A DNA stretch of 64,000 nucleotides from Uloborus plumipes (GCA_038373865.1 JAXGGA010004515.1:1-64000), one strand, 5' to 3'; counted from the first letter of the stretch, positions 32,748-44,852 are shown. Made by a program: numbers and translations. Notes: a model not told the origin generated them from the sequence alone.

Positions 32748-32883
32748 CTATATTTACAATGAAGGATGATCAAAAAAAGTTTTTATTTCACCTCTTTCTT
32801 CTGGTTCCCTAAATGCATGGGTAATAAAAAAATTTATTGGGAAATGTCAGCTGAAGAAGGGGGGGGGGGGCGATAGGTGTTCG

Positions 32884-33484
32884 CAGGGCCATAACTAGAC
32901 TTTTATTTCGAGAATGGTTTTATCAAACATATTTCTCGTGAAATCTGTATAATCATTTCAGTTGATTCATCAATTGTGTTGATTTTTGTAATAATAGATC
33001 ATTTTAATTTAAAGCTAAGGTAAAAGATGATGTGTCTATTAAATGAAAAGAGACTACAGTGATGCCTTTTTAATATAACTTAAAGGAATAAATGCATGTA
33101 CTCTAATACACGCATTAGAAGTATTTCTTCTACAATTCATATTTTCACCAATAAAAAATGTCCTACTCATAAAAATATGTTAAATATAGAGTTTGGCCCT
33201 TTCAAATTTTTAGAATTTCGACTTTGAAGGAAAATATATATTTGTATGAAATGAACTTTATAATAGCTAAAAAAAGAAAAAGAAAAATACTGCAGATATA
33301 GCACTGAGTTCAAACAATTTTTCAATAATAATTTCATCTTTCTAACGAATTGAAAAAATAATAAATTAAAAAGAAATAATTGTTTCAGCAAAAAATAAAA
33401 AGGATGATGGAAGGCATTTTTTGGAATGATTTGTAAACATTTCGGAGGGAGTTTGACGCCTAAAAACCCTAAAATACGGCCCTA
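32884..33484. mobile_element. hAT-like non-autonomous element, 601 bp
   Basis: CAGGGCCATAACTAGA at the left and its partner TAGGGCCGTATTTTAGGG (minus) at the right are typical hAT ends. The flanks GGTGTTCG and GGTGTTAT agree at 6 of 8 positions. No transposase. The 74-codon minus frame in it shows no motif. Confidence 0.65.
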
Positions 33485-33492
33485 GGTGTTAT

Positions 33493-34779
33493 TCAACTTC
33501 TAGAGGGGGCGATGGGCTCAAAAAGTTTGGGATCCACAGCTTTAGACGATTGCTTGGAGTAATTCAGATTGCTGTTATTTATCTTTCAGGTTGTACATTG
33601 AAGACATCAGCTAATGTTATGAAGCTAAGCAGTAATTCAACCTGCAACACAAAAACTGCTTTATTTACGACGATTATTTATTTCTTCCTATATATTTCTC
33701 TCAAATGAATATTTTCAAAATCAGTTTCGTGGGGGGAGAAAAGCAAAAGTTCTTTTAAGCATAATATTTTCCAAACATTTCAATAAGTATTTGAAAGAAA
33801 GAGAAAAAAAAATTCTTTTATCCTTTACCTTGAAAAAAACTACGTATATATGTCGATAAATAAAAGGTACCTTAAAAGTTTTCAAACGAATAATCTGTTA
33901 GAAGTGGAAAGAAAATACTCTAAATGTTTCTAAGTCACTTCAACAAATAGCCTTTAAATGAATCTACTGGAAATAGATACGTTGAAAATTGTTTTCTCGA
34001 AGAAAAAGTATTTTTTACTTATTTATTTACTTTAGAACTATTATTTTTAAGTTACATCATTGATCCTTTTTCTTTCCGAAGATACATAAATGAACTTTAA
34101 AAACATTGAAGTATGACTTGACATGCATTTTTTATTGATTTAGGGTCTGTTAGCTCTGGGTTCGATCATTATACAAAAAAAGTTATTTATGTTTTTTTTT
34201 TTTTTTCGATTTTTTTCTACTGTTTTTTAAATGAGAAATGGAAATCCTTTGTTCCAATAATCCCAACAGTTTGTACACGCTCTAAAGATATATGGCTTTT
34301 TTTTCAGCATTATTAGAACTAAGGACTCAAATTTGTAATTTTTGCGATTAAAAAAAAACATTTATGCCATAAAGATTTAGAATTTCTAAACTTTGCATAT
34401 TGATTTTACTTGCCGTTATTATGCTGAATGAAACGGTCGCAATTCATGAATGCACATATGCAAAGGAAAAGTTTCTCAAAGTGCTTTGTTACCTAAATGC
34501 ATTGCAATACATTCCTATAAATAATGGGATCAGGTCCGTTATTTCAAAGTTTTTGGAGGGGGGGGGGGAATTCAATGCATCACATAGCATCAGGGTTCGC
34601 CAAAGCGGGTCCAGCGCGAGTAAACATACCCGGGTATTTTTCGGGGGGGCCAACTTGAAAAAAACCACTATGTCTGTAAAGTTTTTTTTTTTTTTTCAAT
34701 ATTTACTACATGTTGAAAACATTTATTTCAGAAACAAACTAAATGTAACGAATATTTTGATCCGTACTAAGCCTAGAAA
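33493..34779. other. Intergenic, nothing recognised
   Basis: AT-rich with T-runs at 34193-34206 and 34682-34696 and a G-run at 34558-34568. The plus frame at 34400-34849 runs into the left end of the next element and has no motif. Confidence 0.5.
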
Positions 34780-34795
34780 TAGTCCAGGATCTGAC

Positions 34796-35110
34796 AGCAC
34801 TTCTGTAGGAATGTTTGAGTACGGAGAATTTTTTTTCAAAAATGTTTAGTAGGTGCCCTAGGAAGTATTTTGGACTCGGGTGGACATCCGCCACCTGGTG
34901 CATTTTTTTGCTATGACGTCATCAAAGATGGCGGCCATTTTGGCTCTCATAAATGCTAAAAAATGCCCAGCACTTCTGCAGGAAATTTAAAAATTGAGAA
35001 TTTCTTTTCAAAAATGTTTAGTAGGTGTCCTAAAAAGTATTTTAGACTCGGGTGGACATCCGTCTCCTGGTACATTTTTATGTTATGACGTCATCAAAGA
35101 TGGCGGCCGC
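34796..35110 (+). repeat. 172-bp direct repeats in the left arm with CRE/YY1-like sites
   Basis: Two units start at 34797 and 34969 (AGCACTTCTG.AGGAA). Each includes 'tttagtaggtg.cct', 'gactcgggtggacatccg' and the junction TATGACGTCATCAAAGATGG (34912 and 35084). TGACGTCA is the palindromic CRE/ATF octamer, and AAGATGGCGGC fits the YY1 consensus. The right arm has the same pair inverted near 38690-39005. Function as a promoter or as a protein-binding array is inferred. Confidence 0.7.
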
Positions 35111-36371
35111 TCGATCCTATAATGGCTCATATCTATGTTACTATTGGACCGATTTGCATGAAAATTGCGATTTTTTTTACTAATTTGCCTGATGCTATTT
35201 GTCTTCAAGCTGCACTGTTAGAAATTTATTCGAAAAAATAATTGAAAATAAATTTATTGATTTTTTTTCTTTTTTTTCATTTTTAACTACCAAGACTTAA
35301 CCATAAAAAATGGTGTTAACCCTTTTATTTTCACGAGAAAATGCTAATTTATCGCTGCTTGAATGCCAAAAGAATAAAGCTGTATTGCAAAATAATAAAA
35401 CGTCCTGCTCGTTCAAGCAATAGCAAGGGAAATTTAAATTTAGTTAAAATAAATGAGGATGAGAAGAAATATGAAAATTCAGACGTATTGTAGCAGTTTA
35501 GGAGAGCTATTTTATCCCTGTTTACAGTTCCGATGTTGTTATTGTTTATGATTTTTCTACTCTGAAAGAATATTCAAAGATCTTCCTTTACCATTCTGTA
35601 GTGCTAAAGATACAATGTACAAAAATATTATCTCAATTTATGGCCCGTGGCACTCTTTGCACTAGAAGGTGGCAAATTCTCAAAGTCAATATTCTTCACA
35701 TCAGGATACAGCTATAATATTAGTTCATCTAAAAATTTACTGTATGACCCTTTTCGTATTACCTGCACTACGTATTATTTTGCTTGATTTACGAATTTGT
35801 TCTACGTATTCCAGTCGGATAATATACGTGGAATGTTTTCACCTGTTTTTCGGTGAATATTATGAACAAAAGTCGTGTAGAATCCATAACTCCAGTGCTT
35901 CCCCAAAGTTTCTAAACACCAAATCACAGAATAACAGTATACCAGGAAAATAAAGCTAACACCATTATTCTCGAAGTCTGCTTCCTCTGCTATCACGCAA
36001 TTTAAGTCCAGGTCTTTCCACGTTGTAAGATCAATTTGTTTCCTTATTATGCCCCAAAGCTGTTGTTTAGGACAGGCAGAGTAGCATCTTGAGAGATTTA
36101 AATAACATGTATAACAAACAATACTGCTACCTTGGCTCTACGCTCGTAGACTTTTTAGGCAAAAATTTGCTCTAACTGTCAAAAATTTTACAGACTCTTT
36201 CACAGCCTTTTGCGACACTCCCAATATATGATCGAAATACTAATAATAATAATAAAAACAGGAACTGCTTCGGCAAGTTTTTTGCTTTTATCTGTCATAA
36301 TCTTTCGTGTAGAAAAGTTCACTATATAACAGGACTTTTCACCAGAATTGAACACATTTTCTTTTCTTATG

Positions 36372-36590
36372 TTACCGTAAGCTTGTTCTAGCTCTTTTAA
36401 CAATGCACCTGTTTGTAAATTTAACAAATTCTTGTTCATTAAACAATGAACAGTTTTCAGATAGTTCATACTGAAAGAGCTCTTCCACGTCAGAGGAACG
36501 AGCTAAAAGTTTTCGCATCATGAGGTGAGATCGGTGATGCTGACTGTTTGACTTCTTTTTACTGTCTTTCCTTGTAAGTAGTACAAGCAT
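36372..36590 (-). pseudogene. Possible coding relic of the long-TIR element
   Basis: The minus frame contains SDVEELFQYELSENCSLF. This resembles a segment (FxYELSxxPxSLF) that I recall from a widespread family of uncharacterised proteins found in invertebrate mobile elements. The frame stops soon after, and neighbouring minus frames (36200-36469, 35802-35996) show no clear continuation. With one motif and no catalytic residues, this is a weak call: it may be the decayed end of the element's own gene, or chance. Confidence 0.3.
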
Positions 36591-36807
36591 TTTGTGTTTT
36601 GTTGCAAGGAAATACTGCCAATATGGCTTTAAGAATGGAGCTTGAGCGATCTTGACTCTTTTTCCCTCGTATCGTATTAAGTACAGTCTCCAGTATGTCT
36701 TCAGTCACCAGTATTAAATAAATTTAATATATTTTTCATTGTATCTTTTGAAGCCAGTGTTTTTGTCAGTGTGATGTATTGGGAAGTAGATTAAACAAGT
36801 CTGTTTA

Positions 36808-36852
36808 CAATGTTTAAATAAGAACTTTCTAACAGTTCTTATTTAAACATTG
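36808..36852. repeat. Perfect 19-bp hairpin
   Basis: CAATGTTTAAATAAGAACT, a 7-base loop TTCTAAC, then the exact complement to 36852. The bases just outside (CTGTTTA and AGACAG) extend the pairing imperfectly. It sits inside the loop of the long-TIR element. Confidence 0.75.
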
Positions 36853-37155
36853 AGACAGCTTTGCATCTAAGTTCAGAGTTTGTTTCTAAGAAAATTCATG
36901 GTAGATGTTCAAACCATTTCTCTTTTGGACAAAATCGTGGTTAGTTCCAATATCATGTCCGATTCAATAAACACATCGGATATTAGACCTTTTCAAACAA
37001 ATTTTCCTAAGCAGCATATTACAATTGTTGCCGTTCGGAATGCACCCAACCCCTTTACAATATTTGCAAACTTATCTACTGGAATGTTTAGTTGAACATC
37101 ACATACGATAACGTGTACACACCTTCGTCATAGGTTGCTGGTAGATAGTTTTGGC

Positions 37156-37341
37156 CAGTGGCGTACATAGCACCCCAAAACCCCCACGGAGCAGGGGGGG
37201 GTCATGAGGTTTGAGGGCGCACCTTCCTGAAAAATAGCACTATGAGTTACACGGGAAAAAAATTCTTATAGTTTAACAGGGAAGTGGAGGTGCACTTACA
37301 AATATAGCAAGGGGGCGCACTTAAGACTATGTACGCTATTG
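37156..37341. mobile_element. hAT MITE, 186 bp
   Basis: The ends CAGTGGCGTACATAG and CTATGTACGCTATTG are inverted, a common hAT terminus. GTTTTGGC (37148-37155) and GTTCTGGC (37342-37349) are an 8-bp duplication with one difference. No coding content. It sits in the centre of the long-TIR element. Confidence 0.8.
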
Positions 37342-37705
37342 GTTCTGGCCCAGCTGGTTGAGGACAAGATTGAAATTCATTTGAGTTGTGTAAATAGTTG
37401 CATGGTAATTTATATGGTATAGATTCATTAGCAAAAATCAAAATTGTTGTTACTGTGGATTTTCTTCAAAACTGAATTTACAGGATGGTAAAACCGGTTC
37501 TTCGAATGTTTTCAGAGGGGGAAAATCATAATCAACAACAACCATCAGAACTGTGTAAAAGAATCAAGTAACTCTCCTAAACTGATACAACATGTTTAAA
37601 TTTTCGTATTTCTTCTCATTCGCCTCCATTTTAACTAAGTTTAAATTGTCCTTGCTATCGCTTGGACGAGCAGGACGTTTTACTATTTTGTAATACAGCT
37701 GCATC

Positions 37706-38403
37706 CAGTGGCGTACTCAGGTGTTGGGCTCGGTCGAAATTTCTGAAACGAATTTTTAAAATGCAAGCTTTCAGTTTTTTTTTCTTCTAAATTGCCCCTT
37801 TTTTTTGAAATACCAAAACGAGAAAAGCTTTTAGAACAGATAGTTAAGTGTAGGACAAAACAAAAAGATTTTTTTTTGACATGTCTACTTTCTACTTTAC
37901 TGTACGTCATGTTTATAATTATCCTATCATTCTATTTTGTTCATTTTTATTGTAAATCTATGTTTTAGAAATACAACACACACACACACAATTAATGTTT
38001 TACGGTCATATAATTCTGCTAAATAAATTTCAGCGAATTGAATTAAAACCCAGTGTTGGGAACAATAGTAAAATAAACTGCAAAATTAACAGTATTAGAG
38101 CGTTAATTTGCCAAAATATTGCAAATAAGTGTTTCAGCAACATCTCTTTCAATGAAGAATTTTTTTTCAATTTAAATTTATCATTCTCTGTGTCTATCAA
38201 AACGCTTTCTTCACAATAATTTTAATGACAAAAAAGTTGTTTTTAATGATGTATTTTTGTCGACTTAAATAGGCATTAAAGCAGAAATTCGAGACATTTA
38301 CTTTTCTTAGCTACATTTCATGAGGTGCTCATCCCACTTCGCTCGCAAAGAGTCTTGACTCAGCCCCCCCCCCCCTTAAATGATTTGTCTGCGTACGCCA
38401 CTA
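37706..38403. mobile_element. hAT non-autonomous element with perfect 8-bp TSD
   Basis: GCTGCATC at 37698-37705 and 38404-38411 is a perfect duplication. The ends are CAGTGGCGTAC and GTACGCCACTA. Removing it restores the match between the two arms of the surrounding element (right arm 'acagctgcatcttttgg' against the inverted left arm 'acagctttattcttttgg'), which shows the insertion directly. An (AC)n run lies at 37977-37990. No transposase gene. Confidence 0.9.
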
Positions 38404-39018
38404 GCTGCATCTTTTGGTATGCAAGCAGCGGTAAATTAGCATTTTCTCGTGAAAATAAAAGGGTTAACACCATTTTTTTATGGTTAAGTCTTGGTAGTTA
38501 AAAATGAAAAAAAAAAAAAAAAATCAATAAATTTATTTTCAATTATTTTTTCGAATAAATTTCTAACAGTGCAGCTTGAAGACAAATAGCATCAGGCATA
38601 GACAAATAGCATCATTAGTAAAAAAAATCGCAATTTTCATGCAAATCGGTCCAGTAGTAACATAGATAGGAGCCATTATAGGATCGAGCGGCCGCCATCT
38701 TTGATGACGTCATAACAGGAAAATGTACCAGGAGACGAATGTCCACCCGAGTCTAAAATACTTTCTAGGACACCTACTAAACATTTTTGAAAAGAAATTC
38801 TCAATATTTAAATTTTCTGCAGAAGTGCTGGGCATTTTTTAGTATTTATGAGAGCCAAAATGGCCGCCATCTTTGATGACGTCATAGCAAAAAAATGCAC
38901 CAGGTGGCGGATGTCCACCCGAGTCCAAAATACTTCCTAGGGCACCTACTAAACATTTTTGGAAAAAAATTCTCCGTACTCAAACATTCCTACAGAAGTG
39001 CTGTCAGATCCAGGACTA

Positions 39019-40176
39019 AAATTGGTATTAATCAATTCCGTTGTAATATTTAATTTTTTATAATATTTAGTCTTGGTCAGTACCTCGTCCAGAAATTGCC
39101 GTCATCCTTTCCTGACAGTTTAATTAGGCATTAAAAATAAAACTACCCGTAAATTTCAGTTATTTGTTTTTTTTTTTTTTTTTAAACACTTAAAAGATTG
39201 AAAAAAAATATTTCAATCTATACATTCAATCCAGTATCAATTAAAAGTATAATATCAATTAAAAGAATTCAACATTACAATATGCTTTCTAAAAATTTAT
39301 CGAAGGAATTTTTTAGGAGATCACAGTAACCTCTCTTCACTGCTCCCCTGATTCTATGAAATGTTTAAACAGGTGTACAAGGTTTGAATATTTAACGATA
39401 TTAAATTGATTCTTGAAAAAACCCGAAAAAACCTGGATTTTTTCAAACCCTGCATATCTTTAAAAAAAGTTAAAAAAAAAAAAAAACATCAAAATACGAG
39501 TTGTTTTTTGTGTAACATTAGCCGTTTTTAAAACACAGGGGTGTTAATTACCCCCCCCCCCCCTTGTCCTGATCTCCCATGATGAGCTAGGGCGCAATGT
39601 ACATGTACTAGTGATTTTTCTCGATTGAAAATGATGTTTCCAACCAGAAAAGCATACACGGCCACAACCGACTAATTGTATTTAAATATCGGTTCATAAA
39701 TGTGTTTGCGAAAAGCGGACAAGCAGCAGTTCGAAAACATTTTGAAATTACGTCTCATTTGAGGTTTCAGATTATTGAAAGAATACTGCAATGGTTATAA
39801 GATCAAAGAGAGCAAATTGTCAATTGGCGAGACTAATAAATGACGAGATATATTGCGACAAATCTAGTGCGCACGCAACGCAGGCTTGATCACATTATTT
39901 AAAACGTAATTCTAAACGACAGAAATTCCGAAATTCGACAACGATCGCAAAAATAATGATTAGATTCGATTTGAAAAGGGAAGGCATGTTATTAAATTTT
40001 CCGTGTTATATTTGCTTTGAAGACATAATTGAAGTAATTAACCGTCGTGTCGTTTCAAAAGTTAATGGGAAAGACTACTCTTCCAAAAAGAAATAAGTCA
40101 AACTTTTTGATCTCAGCTGCTTTTTTAATCGCGACAGCTTTTTTGTTTATTCCATTGCTCTAAATGTCTAAATTCA
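39019..40176. other. Intergenic, nothing recognised
   Basis: AT-rich with a T-run (39168-39183), an A-run (39472-39486) and a C-run (39550-39564). No gene or clear element. Confidence 0.5.
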
Positions 40177-40178
40177 TA

Positions 40179-41092
40179 TACCCTTGTGCAAATTAATTGA
40201 AACAAAGTATTTTTTTATGACTTTAAAATTATTGCTATTATTCTTCACCGATTATACTAAAATTAGTAAAAATATGGATGAGATACTTAAATCCTTTATC
40301 TATCATCAATTCCCACTAATCAGCAGCTTATCTACTGTTCGAAGGCACCGTATATTGTACTCGTCGTCGGCCAGCCTATCGGTTTATGAAGAAACAGCTT
40401 CTGAATGTTTGATGAACCAATGAAGAAAAAGTGCTACTTATGGGTGTTGGAGGAAAGATCTATTTAGTGACAAAATTAATTTCATTATCCAAGGTCAACG
40501 AAGTCAAGACGTACGGAGATCTTCAGGTGAAAGAATTCAGGATTGCCACATGAACCCATTTTCAAATCACCCTCAAAAGATGTTTTGGGGTTGTCTCGGT
40601 TACAATCGGGTTGGTTCCTTGCAGAATGTTGATGGTATGATGTATTCTGAGCAATCTATTGCTATTCTGGAAATAAAATGCTTTACAGGTGTTAAAGAAA
40701 TGATAACCACATAGAGCGGTATTTCCCAGCAGAATTTAATCCTTTGCCATACGTCCAAATGACCAAGAAATTCATGTCTGAGAACCAAATTGAGATATCT
40801 GAACAGTCTAAGAACTCTCTTGCTGTCAATCCAATCGAGAATCTTTGGGCTATATGCAAAAATAGACACTTGCATAAGGACTGTTCAACTATGGAGAAGC
40901 TAATCACTACTCTAATTCATGGACACACATATTACAAATGAGTGCAAAAAATTGATATATTCCGTAGCGAATCGTGTCCAAAAGTTCACAAAGTTATACA
41001 AACTTTTGTTTTTATATAAATTTAAACAAAACAGTTCTTTTCTTAGTGTTCTCCTTTTTTCGAGTTTGTTTCAATTAATTTGCACAAGGGTG
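40179..41092 (+). mobile_element. Tc1-like transposon relic, 914 bp
   Basis: The left end TACCCTTGTGCAAATTAATT and the right end, whose complement is CACCCTTGTGCAAATTAATT, are inverted and flanked by TA (40177-40178, 41093-41094). The element is shorter than a full Tc1, so it has lost internal sequence. It carries a degraded transposase on the plus strand. Confidence 0.8.
40290..40960 (+). pseudogene. Degraded Tc1-like transposase
   Basis: Pieces in different plus frames follow the order of a Tc1 transposase: STVRRHRI (second helix-turn-helix), LFSDKINFIIQGQRSQDVRR around the first catalytic Asp (about 40457-40520), HPQKMFWGCLGYNRVGSLQ, DGMMYSEQSIAIL, then KKFMSENQIEISEQSKNSLA and VNPIENLWAICKNR with the catalytic Glu, ending STMEKLITTLIH. 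The second Asp (QQDNAPCH) region is gone. Several stops and frameshifts. Clearly dead. Confidence 0.75.
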
Positions 41093-41094
41093 TA

Positions 41095-41318
41095 GAAGCC
41101 AGAAAGCGTTCTGGGATAGACATATTATTGTTTTATTTTTAAGGACTGAGTTTTTATTTTTGTATTTATTTTTAAGATTTTAAAAGTATATTCCTCCTTA
41201 AACGTGTTTTAATGAAACAAAAGTACATTATCGAAAAACAGAAAACTACACAAGGTGTGTTGTTTGCTATCTGAATGACGCTCGATGAAATGGTGGGTTT
41301 AGTGTCAACTGTTCAGTT

Positions 41319-41349
<31 letters not shown>

Positions 41350-43404
41350 AGAGAGAGAGAGAGAGATTTAACTGAAAGCGGAAACAGAACACTTAATTTT
41401 GTAAAATGAGGGATCAGCGAGAATTGGCCAGCTGTAGACATTTTTCTGCTTGCGTGTTTCTTCTAATCCTATCAATTACAAAATGAAGCGTTTACAGTGT
41501 TTGGTTTATTCACCATTTCTCTGTGATACAGCTATAAATGTCAAAAAGCTTTATCAAGTTCGAGTTAGCATGAGATTGCTGTATGGTAAACACGTCAGGT
41601 TTCAAAAAAAAAAAAAAAAAAACAGTATGTACGATTCGTATAACCTTTTTTTCTTCAAACATAGGACAAGTGAAAGTAGTGGAACCTTTGTGGAAACCTA
41701 AAAGTATAATATTCTAAAGCAGTATACGTGTTCGCATTGGTTTGGATGATTCAAAAATGGTAATTTTGACACAACAGACGATGCTTACCGGTATTACCCG
41801 GAAAAATTCTCTAAACTACAGGAGAAAAATCAATACCCTTCGGTCATCAACAGGTTAATTTGAGTCATTCATAAAAGAGGAAAAAATCCAGATTGAACTA
41901 CGAATTTGGAAAGGAAAAAACATTTTGTAAAGAAAAGTTTACACTGCACTACGCTTCATCGCCTCGCATACCAACCACTAAATCTGGTTCAATAGAATGA
42001 GGCCAAAGGGACCGTTTTGTTTTTTAATGCAGATCAGGAACTTAACAATCTCTGATTTAGCCAGAGGTGTAGATTTGGAATAGGAACGTGCAGGATTTTT
42101 CGATCATGGCAGATTTAATGTACACCACTCACCAGAAGCGTACGTGGAGGATTTTCAATCAACAAGCATCGAACTGTAGCAGACACAGTGAAAGACATTA
42201 GAGACATCTTTAAGTTCAGCCCCACCCGCCGTAGTTTTCAGACTTAGCAACTTCGAACTAACGCCTGTATACATCTATGTCTCACGTACTCCCTAGGTAC
42301 AAAAGTTACTATGATCAGAGCAAATGGTTTGATAAACTGAATTTCACCATAATGTGAAAGATTTTTACAGCAATATTATGTTAACTGTAAAAAGGGCATC
42401 CACAATTTAAAGACATATGAGCGAATTGTATAGATAGAGATCGAGCTAACTTTGGATGAATAAAGCACATCTAACTCAAAGGTTAATTTCATTTGAAAAA
42501 ATAAATAGTCGAGTCTCTTGAAAACGAACTCAAAAGGATCTTTAAAATTGATTCGTCTTAACCGTAATTTGTTTTTTTCCGAGCCGTAACCAACAGCAAA
42601 TACGAGGATGCGGATGGGGATCGTAAATGTAGTTCGTCCTAGCAGTGATCGCTTTAAGCGTGTTCGAATTAACGAGGTGCAACTAATAAGAATTGTATAT
42701 AAGCATGTCTGGTATCTGAGCTGCATGTATTTAGATTGTGACGACGAAAGAAAAAGAGAAATCATTATGTAATTTAAATGAGAAATGAATATTGTATGCA
42801 GGGAAACATGTAATGAAAACTATCTCAGAAAAGTATTTATTATAATAACTAGTGTTCTATGAGTCAACTGTATGATTAGTAATGACCTTAATCTTTTAAA
42901 ATGAATTTTTTGAAAAATGTATCCTTGCCATATCTGCAAAAATGCATAATCATATGCATGGTATTTTGTTTTTTCTGTGTACTATCATTCAAATAAATGA
43001 CAACTGCACACACATTCAATGAACATTTTGAGGACAAATCATGCATCAAATTCAGAGAAGGATAACAAATTGGAATTAGTATTCACGAGATACATTGTGA
43101 ACTGCTTTGCTCAAACTTAAATAAATTGAACTGAGCGTTTTAGAATGAAAATTAATATCTGGCTCGGTAAGGCTTATTATTTTGACGAATTGAATTCATC
43201 ATGAGCTTTTGGACTGAGCTAATTATTTATTTCCTCGCATTAAAAGTTAACTACTTAGTCTGCCATTGAATTTTTACAGCTGACACAATTTTGATTAAAA
43301 GTTTCGACAAGCACATACCAAAAGAAATGGAGCAAAATATCAGGTCCAGATGAAATGAAACAAAAATTGCATTGTAAAAAGATATTTTTCTCAAAGTTTA
43401 AAAA
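41095..43404. other. Intergenic, low-complexity runs, no gene recognised
   Basis: A T-run at 41317-41344 followed by (GA)n (41348-41366) and an A-run at 41607-41622. The 129-codon minus frame at 42376-42765 has no motif that I know; its plus strand has 'cgaattaacgaggtgcaac', a text seen at pogo/Tigger ends, so it may overlap an old element. Confidence 0.4.
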
Positions 43405-44204
43405 TCTATATACATAAAAGACTACTTTTGAATACGTATGACCGGGGTAATCTTCCAAACTACTGAACCGATTTTAACCATTTTTTCACCGTAGATAGCT
43501 ACAGTAACAGAGAGTAGGATAAGCTATAATTTATTTCTCAAAAGCTTAGTTTAAAAAAGTTATTATGGAAAACAGTTAATTTTATGTCACTTCCCCATTA
43601 AATGATTAAATTTTCAACCCATTGTTGCAAAAATTTGGTGCCATGCAGCAACAATATTGATTGCAATCATATTGAAAATTTTGAACCAAGGCTTCTCTGG
43701 AGTAAGTATGGAATTTATTGCCTTCTAAGGATTTTTATATTTATCTGAGCCAACAATCGCTAACGGGTGAGATAAAAAAAAAATTGATTTTGGCAATAGT
43801 TAGAGAATAGAAAGTGTTTATAGTCAAAAAAATTTCTAAATTAGGTACATAAGATGTTTTCATCTCACCAATGTTGTCACGAGGATAGAAACTAATAATG
43901 GGACTTATTTAACGAGCAATATTTGGAAATGGTTAATTTCAGTGCGATTGATACTGTAAATATATATTTATTTTAATATACCAATCTTATAACATTTCCT
44001 TTTTACTCAAACATTATTTGTAGCTTGCTATTTTTTTTTAGCTTGCATTATTTTTTTTATAGTTTATCCATAACATAGCCAGTGTTTACAGAAGTAGCCA
44101 TTATGTTTATAGATATGCACTTTAGTGTTGGGAAATTTATGAATGAGTTTCACTAAACCACCCCACGCCCACAGAAACCCTAGCAGGGCTGGGTACGCGG
44201 CTAG
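43405..44204 (+). mobile_element. Short non-autonomous Helitron, 800 bp
   Basis: TCTATATACATAAAAGACTA follows an A at 43404, and CTAG at 44201-44204 is followed by T. The leader 'aactactgaaccgattttaacc' is typical of Helitron 5' ends. A small hairpin, CCCTAGCAGGG, lies about 12 bases before the end. No gene inside. Confidence 0.8.
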
Positions 44205-44205
44205 T

Positions 44206-44852
44206 ATTTAATAAAATATCAGTGTGAATTTTGTGAAAGTAACAAAATGCTAAATAAATGTTGAGGAAGGCAAATTTACTTGCTATAAGTCTCGTTTTTT
44301 TTTTTTTGAAGAGGGGAAGTCGTGGTTGGTATCCTTTTGAGAATATAAATGACATTTCTCCTTGCCAAAATTGTTCAGTTTTCAAATATCTTTTCGTTGA
44401 TTGAACTAATTCAATATTGTTATAAATAGGATAATGATCCTTTTTCTCCTCTTAATACATCATTAGTGAAGCTACTGTTGCGTTTGGGAAAATAATGAGC
44501 TTTTCAGTGCGTCTTAAGGGAAAGTAAACAAAGTAGGCTATCATTTATTGAAAAACTGATAACTCTGAAAATTGCTCAATATTCAAGACTGATTGATGTA
44601 TTATTGTAATATATTTTGTTGTTTCATGTCTTTAATTTATGTAAGTTGTGCTTAATTACGTTCTTAAGAAGAATTCGTTCATGATGATGCGTTTGTCCAT
44701 GATTTACTAAATTATTACGAGCAAAATTAATGCAGTGTTCGATGAAAATGTTATTAATTAAAAAGCTTCTCATTGTATCTTTTCTTAATTGGAAACACCT
44801 GAGTAGCAAAGTTATTTATCTTTGAAAATTATGCACTTTTCGCAAGGATTTT
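44206..44852. other. Intergenic, nothing recognised
   Basis: AT-rich sequence between the Helitron and the hAT element. The minus frames at 44137-44385 and 44624-44809 show no motif. Confidence 0.5.

Larger units (their letters stand above)
28205..32875. mobile_element. Diverged relative of the 23437-24996 element, broken by three insertions
   Basis: Pieces at about 28205-28315, 29876-29913, 30360-30405 and 32745-32870 match consecutive parts of the right arm of the 23437-24996 element. Shared text includes 'aaaaactctg.gtgttatgagca', 'tacatagtatg.taattaatt.ctgaaatt' and 'ccctaaatgcatgggtaa' against 'cccccaaatgcaagggtaa'. The gaps are filled by a Helitron, an 8-bp-TSD element and the large palindrome. 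The host copy is therefore the oldest layer here. Confidence 0.6.
34780..39018. mobile_element. Long-terminal-inverted-repeat element, 4.2 kb
   Basis: The left arm runs from AGTCCAGGATCTGACAGCAC (34781) to about 35600. It is inverted from about 37465 to 39018, once the 698-bp hAT insertion in the right arm is removed; each arm is then about 830-850 bp. The outer part of each arm has two direct 172-bp repeats, each carrying TGACGTCATCAAAGATGGCG. The central 1.9 kb holds a small hAT-type MITE, a perfect hairpin and a faint coding relic on the minus strand. No clean target duplication is visible. The superfamily is uncertain; long arms around a single gene recall MULE- or Kolobok-like designs, but I see no diagnostic residue. 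Confidence 0.7.

Noticed and set aside
34400..34849. 149-codon plus-strand frame as a gene
   Set aside because: It crosses the left end of the long-TIR element, contains homopolymer-coded runs, and resembles nothing known.
42376..42765. 129-codon minus-strand frame as a host gene
   Set aside because: No recognisable domain, no splice partners seen, and text like pogo/Tigger ends on the opposite strand. Left as unrecognised sequence.
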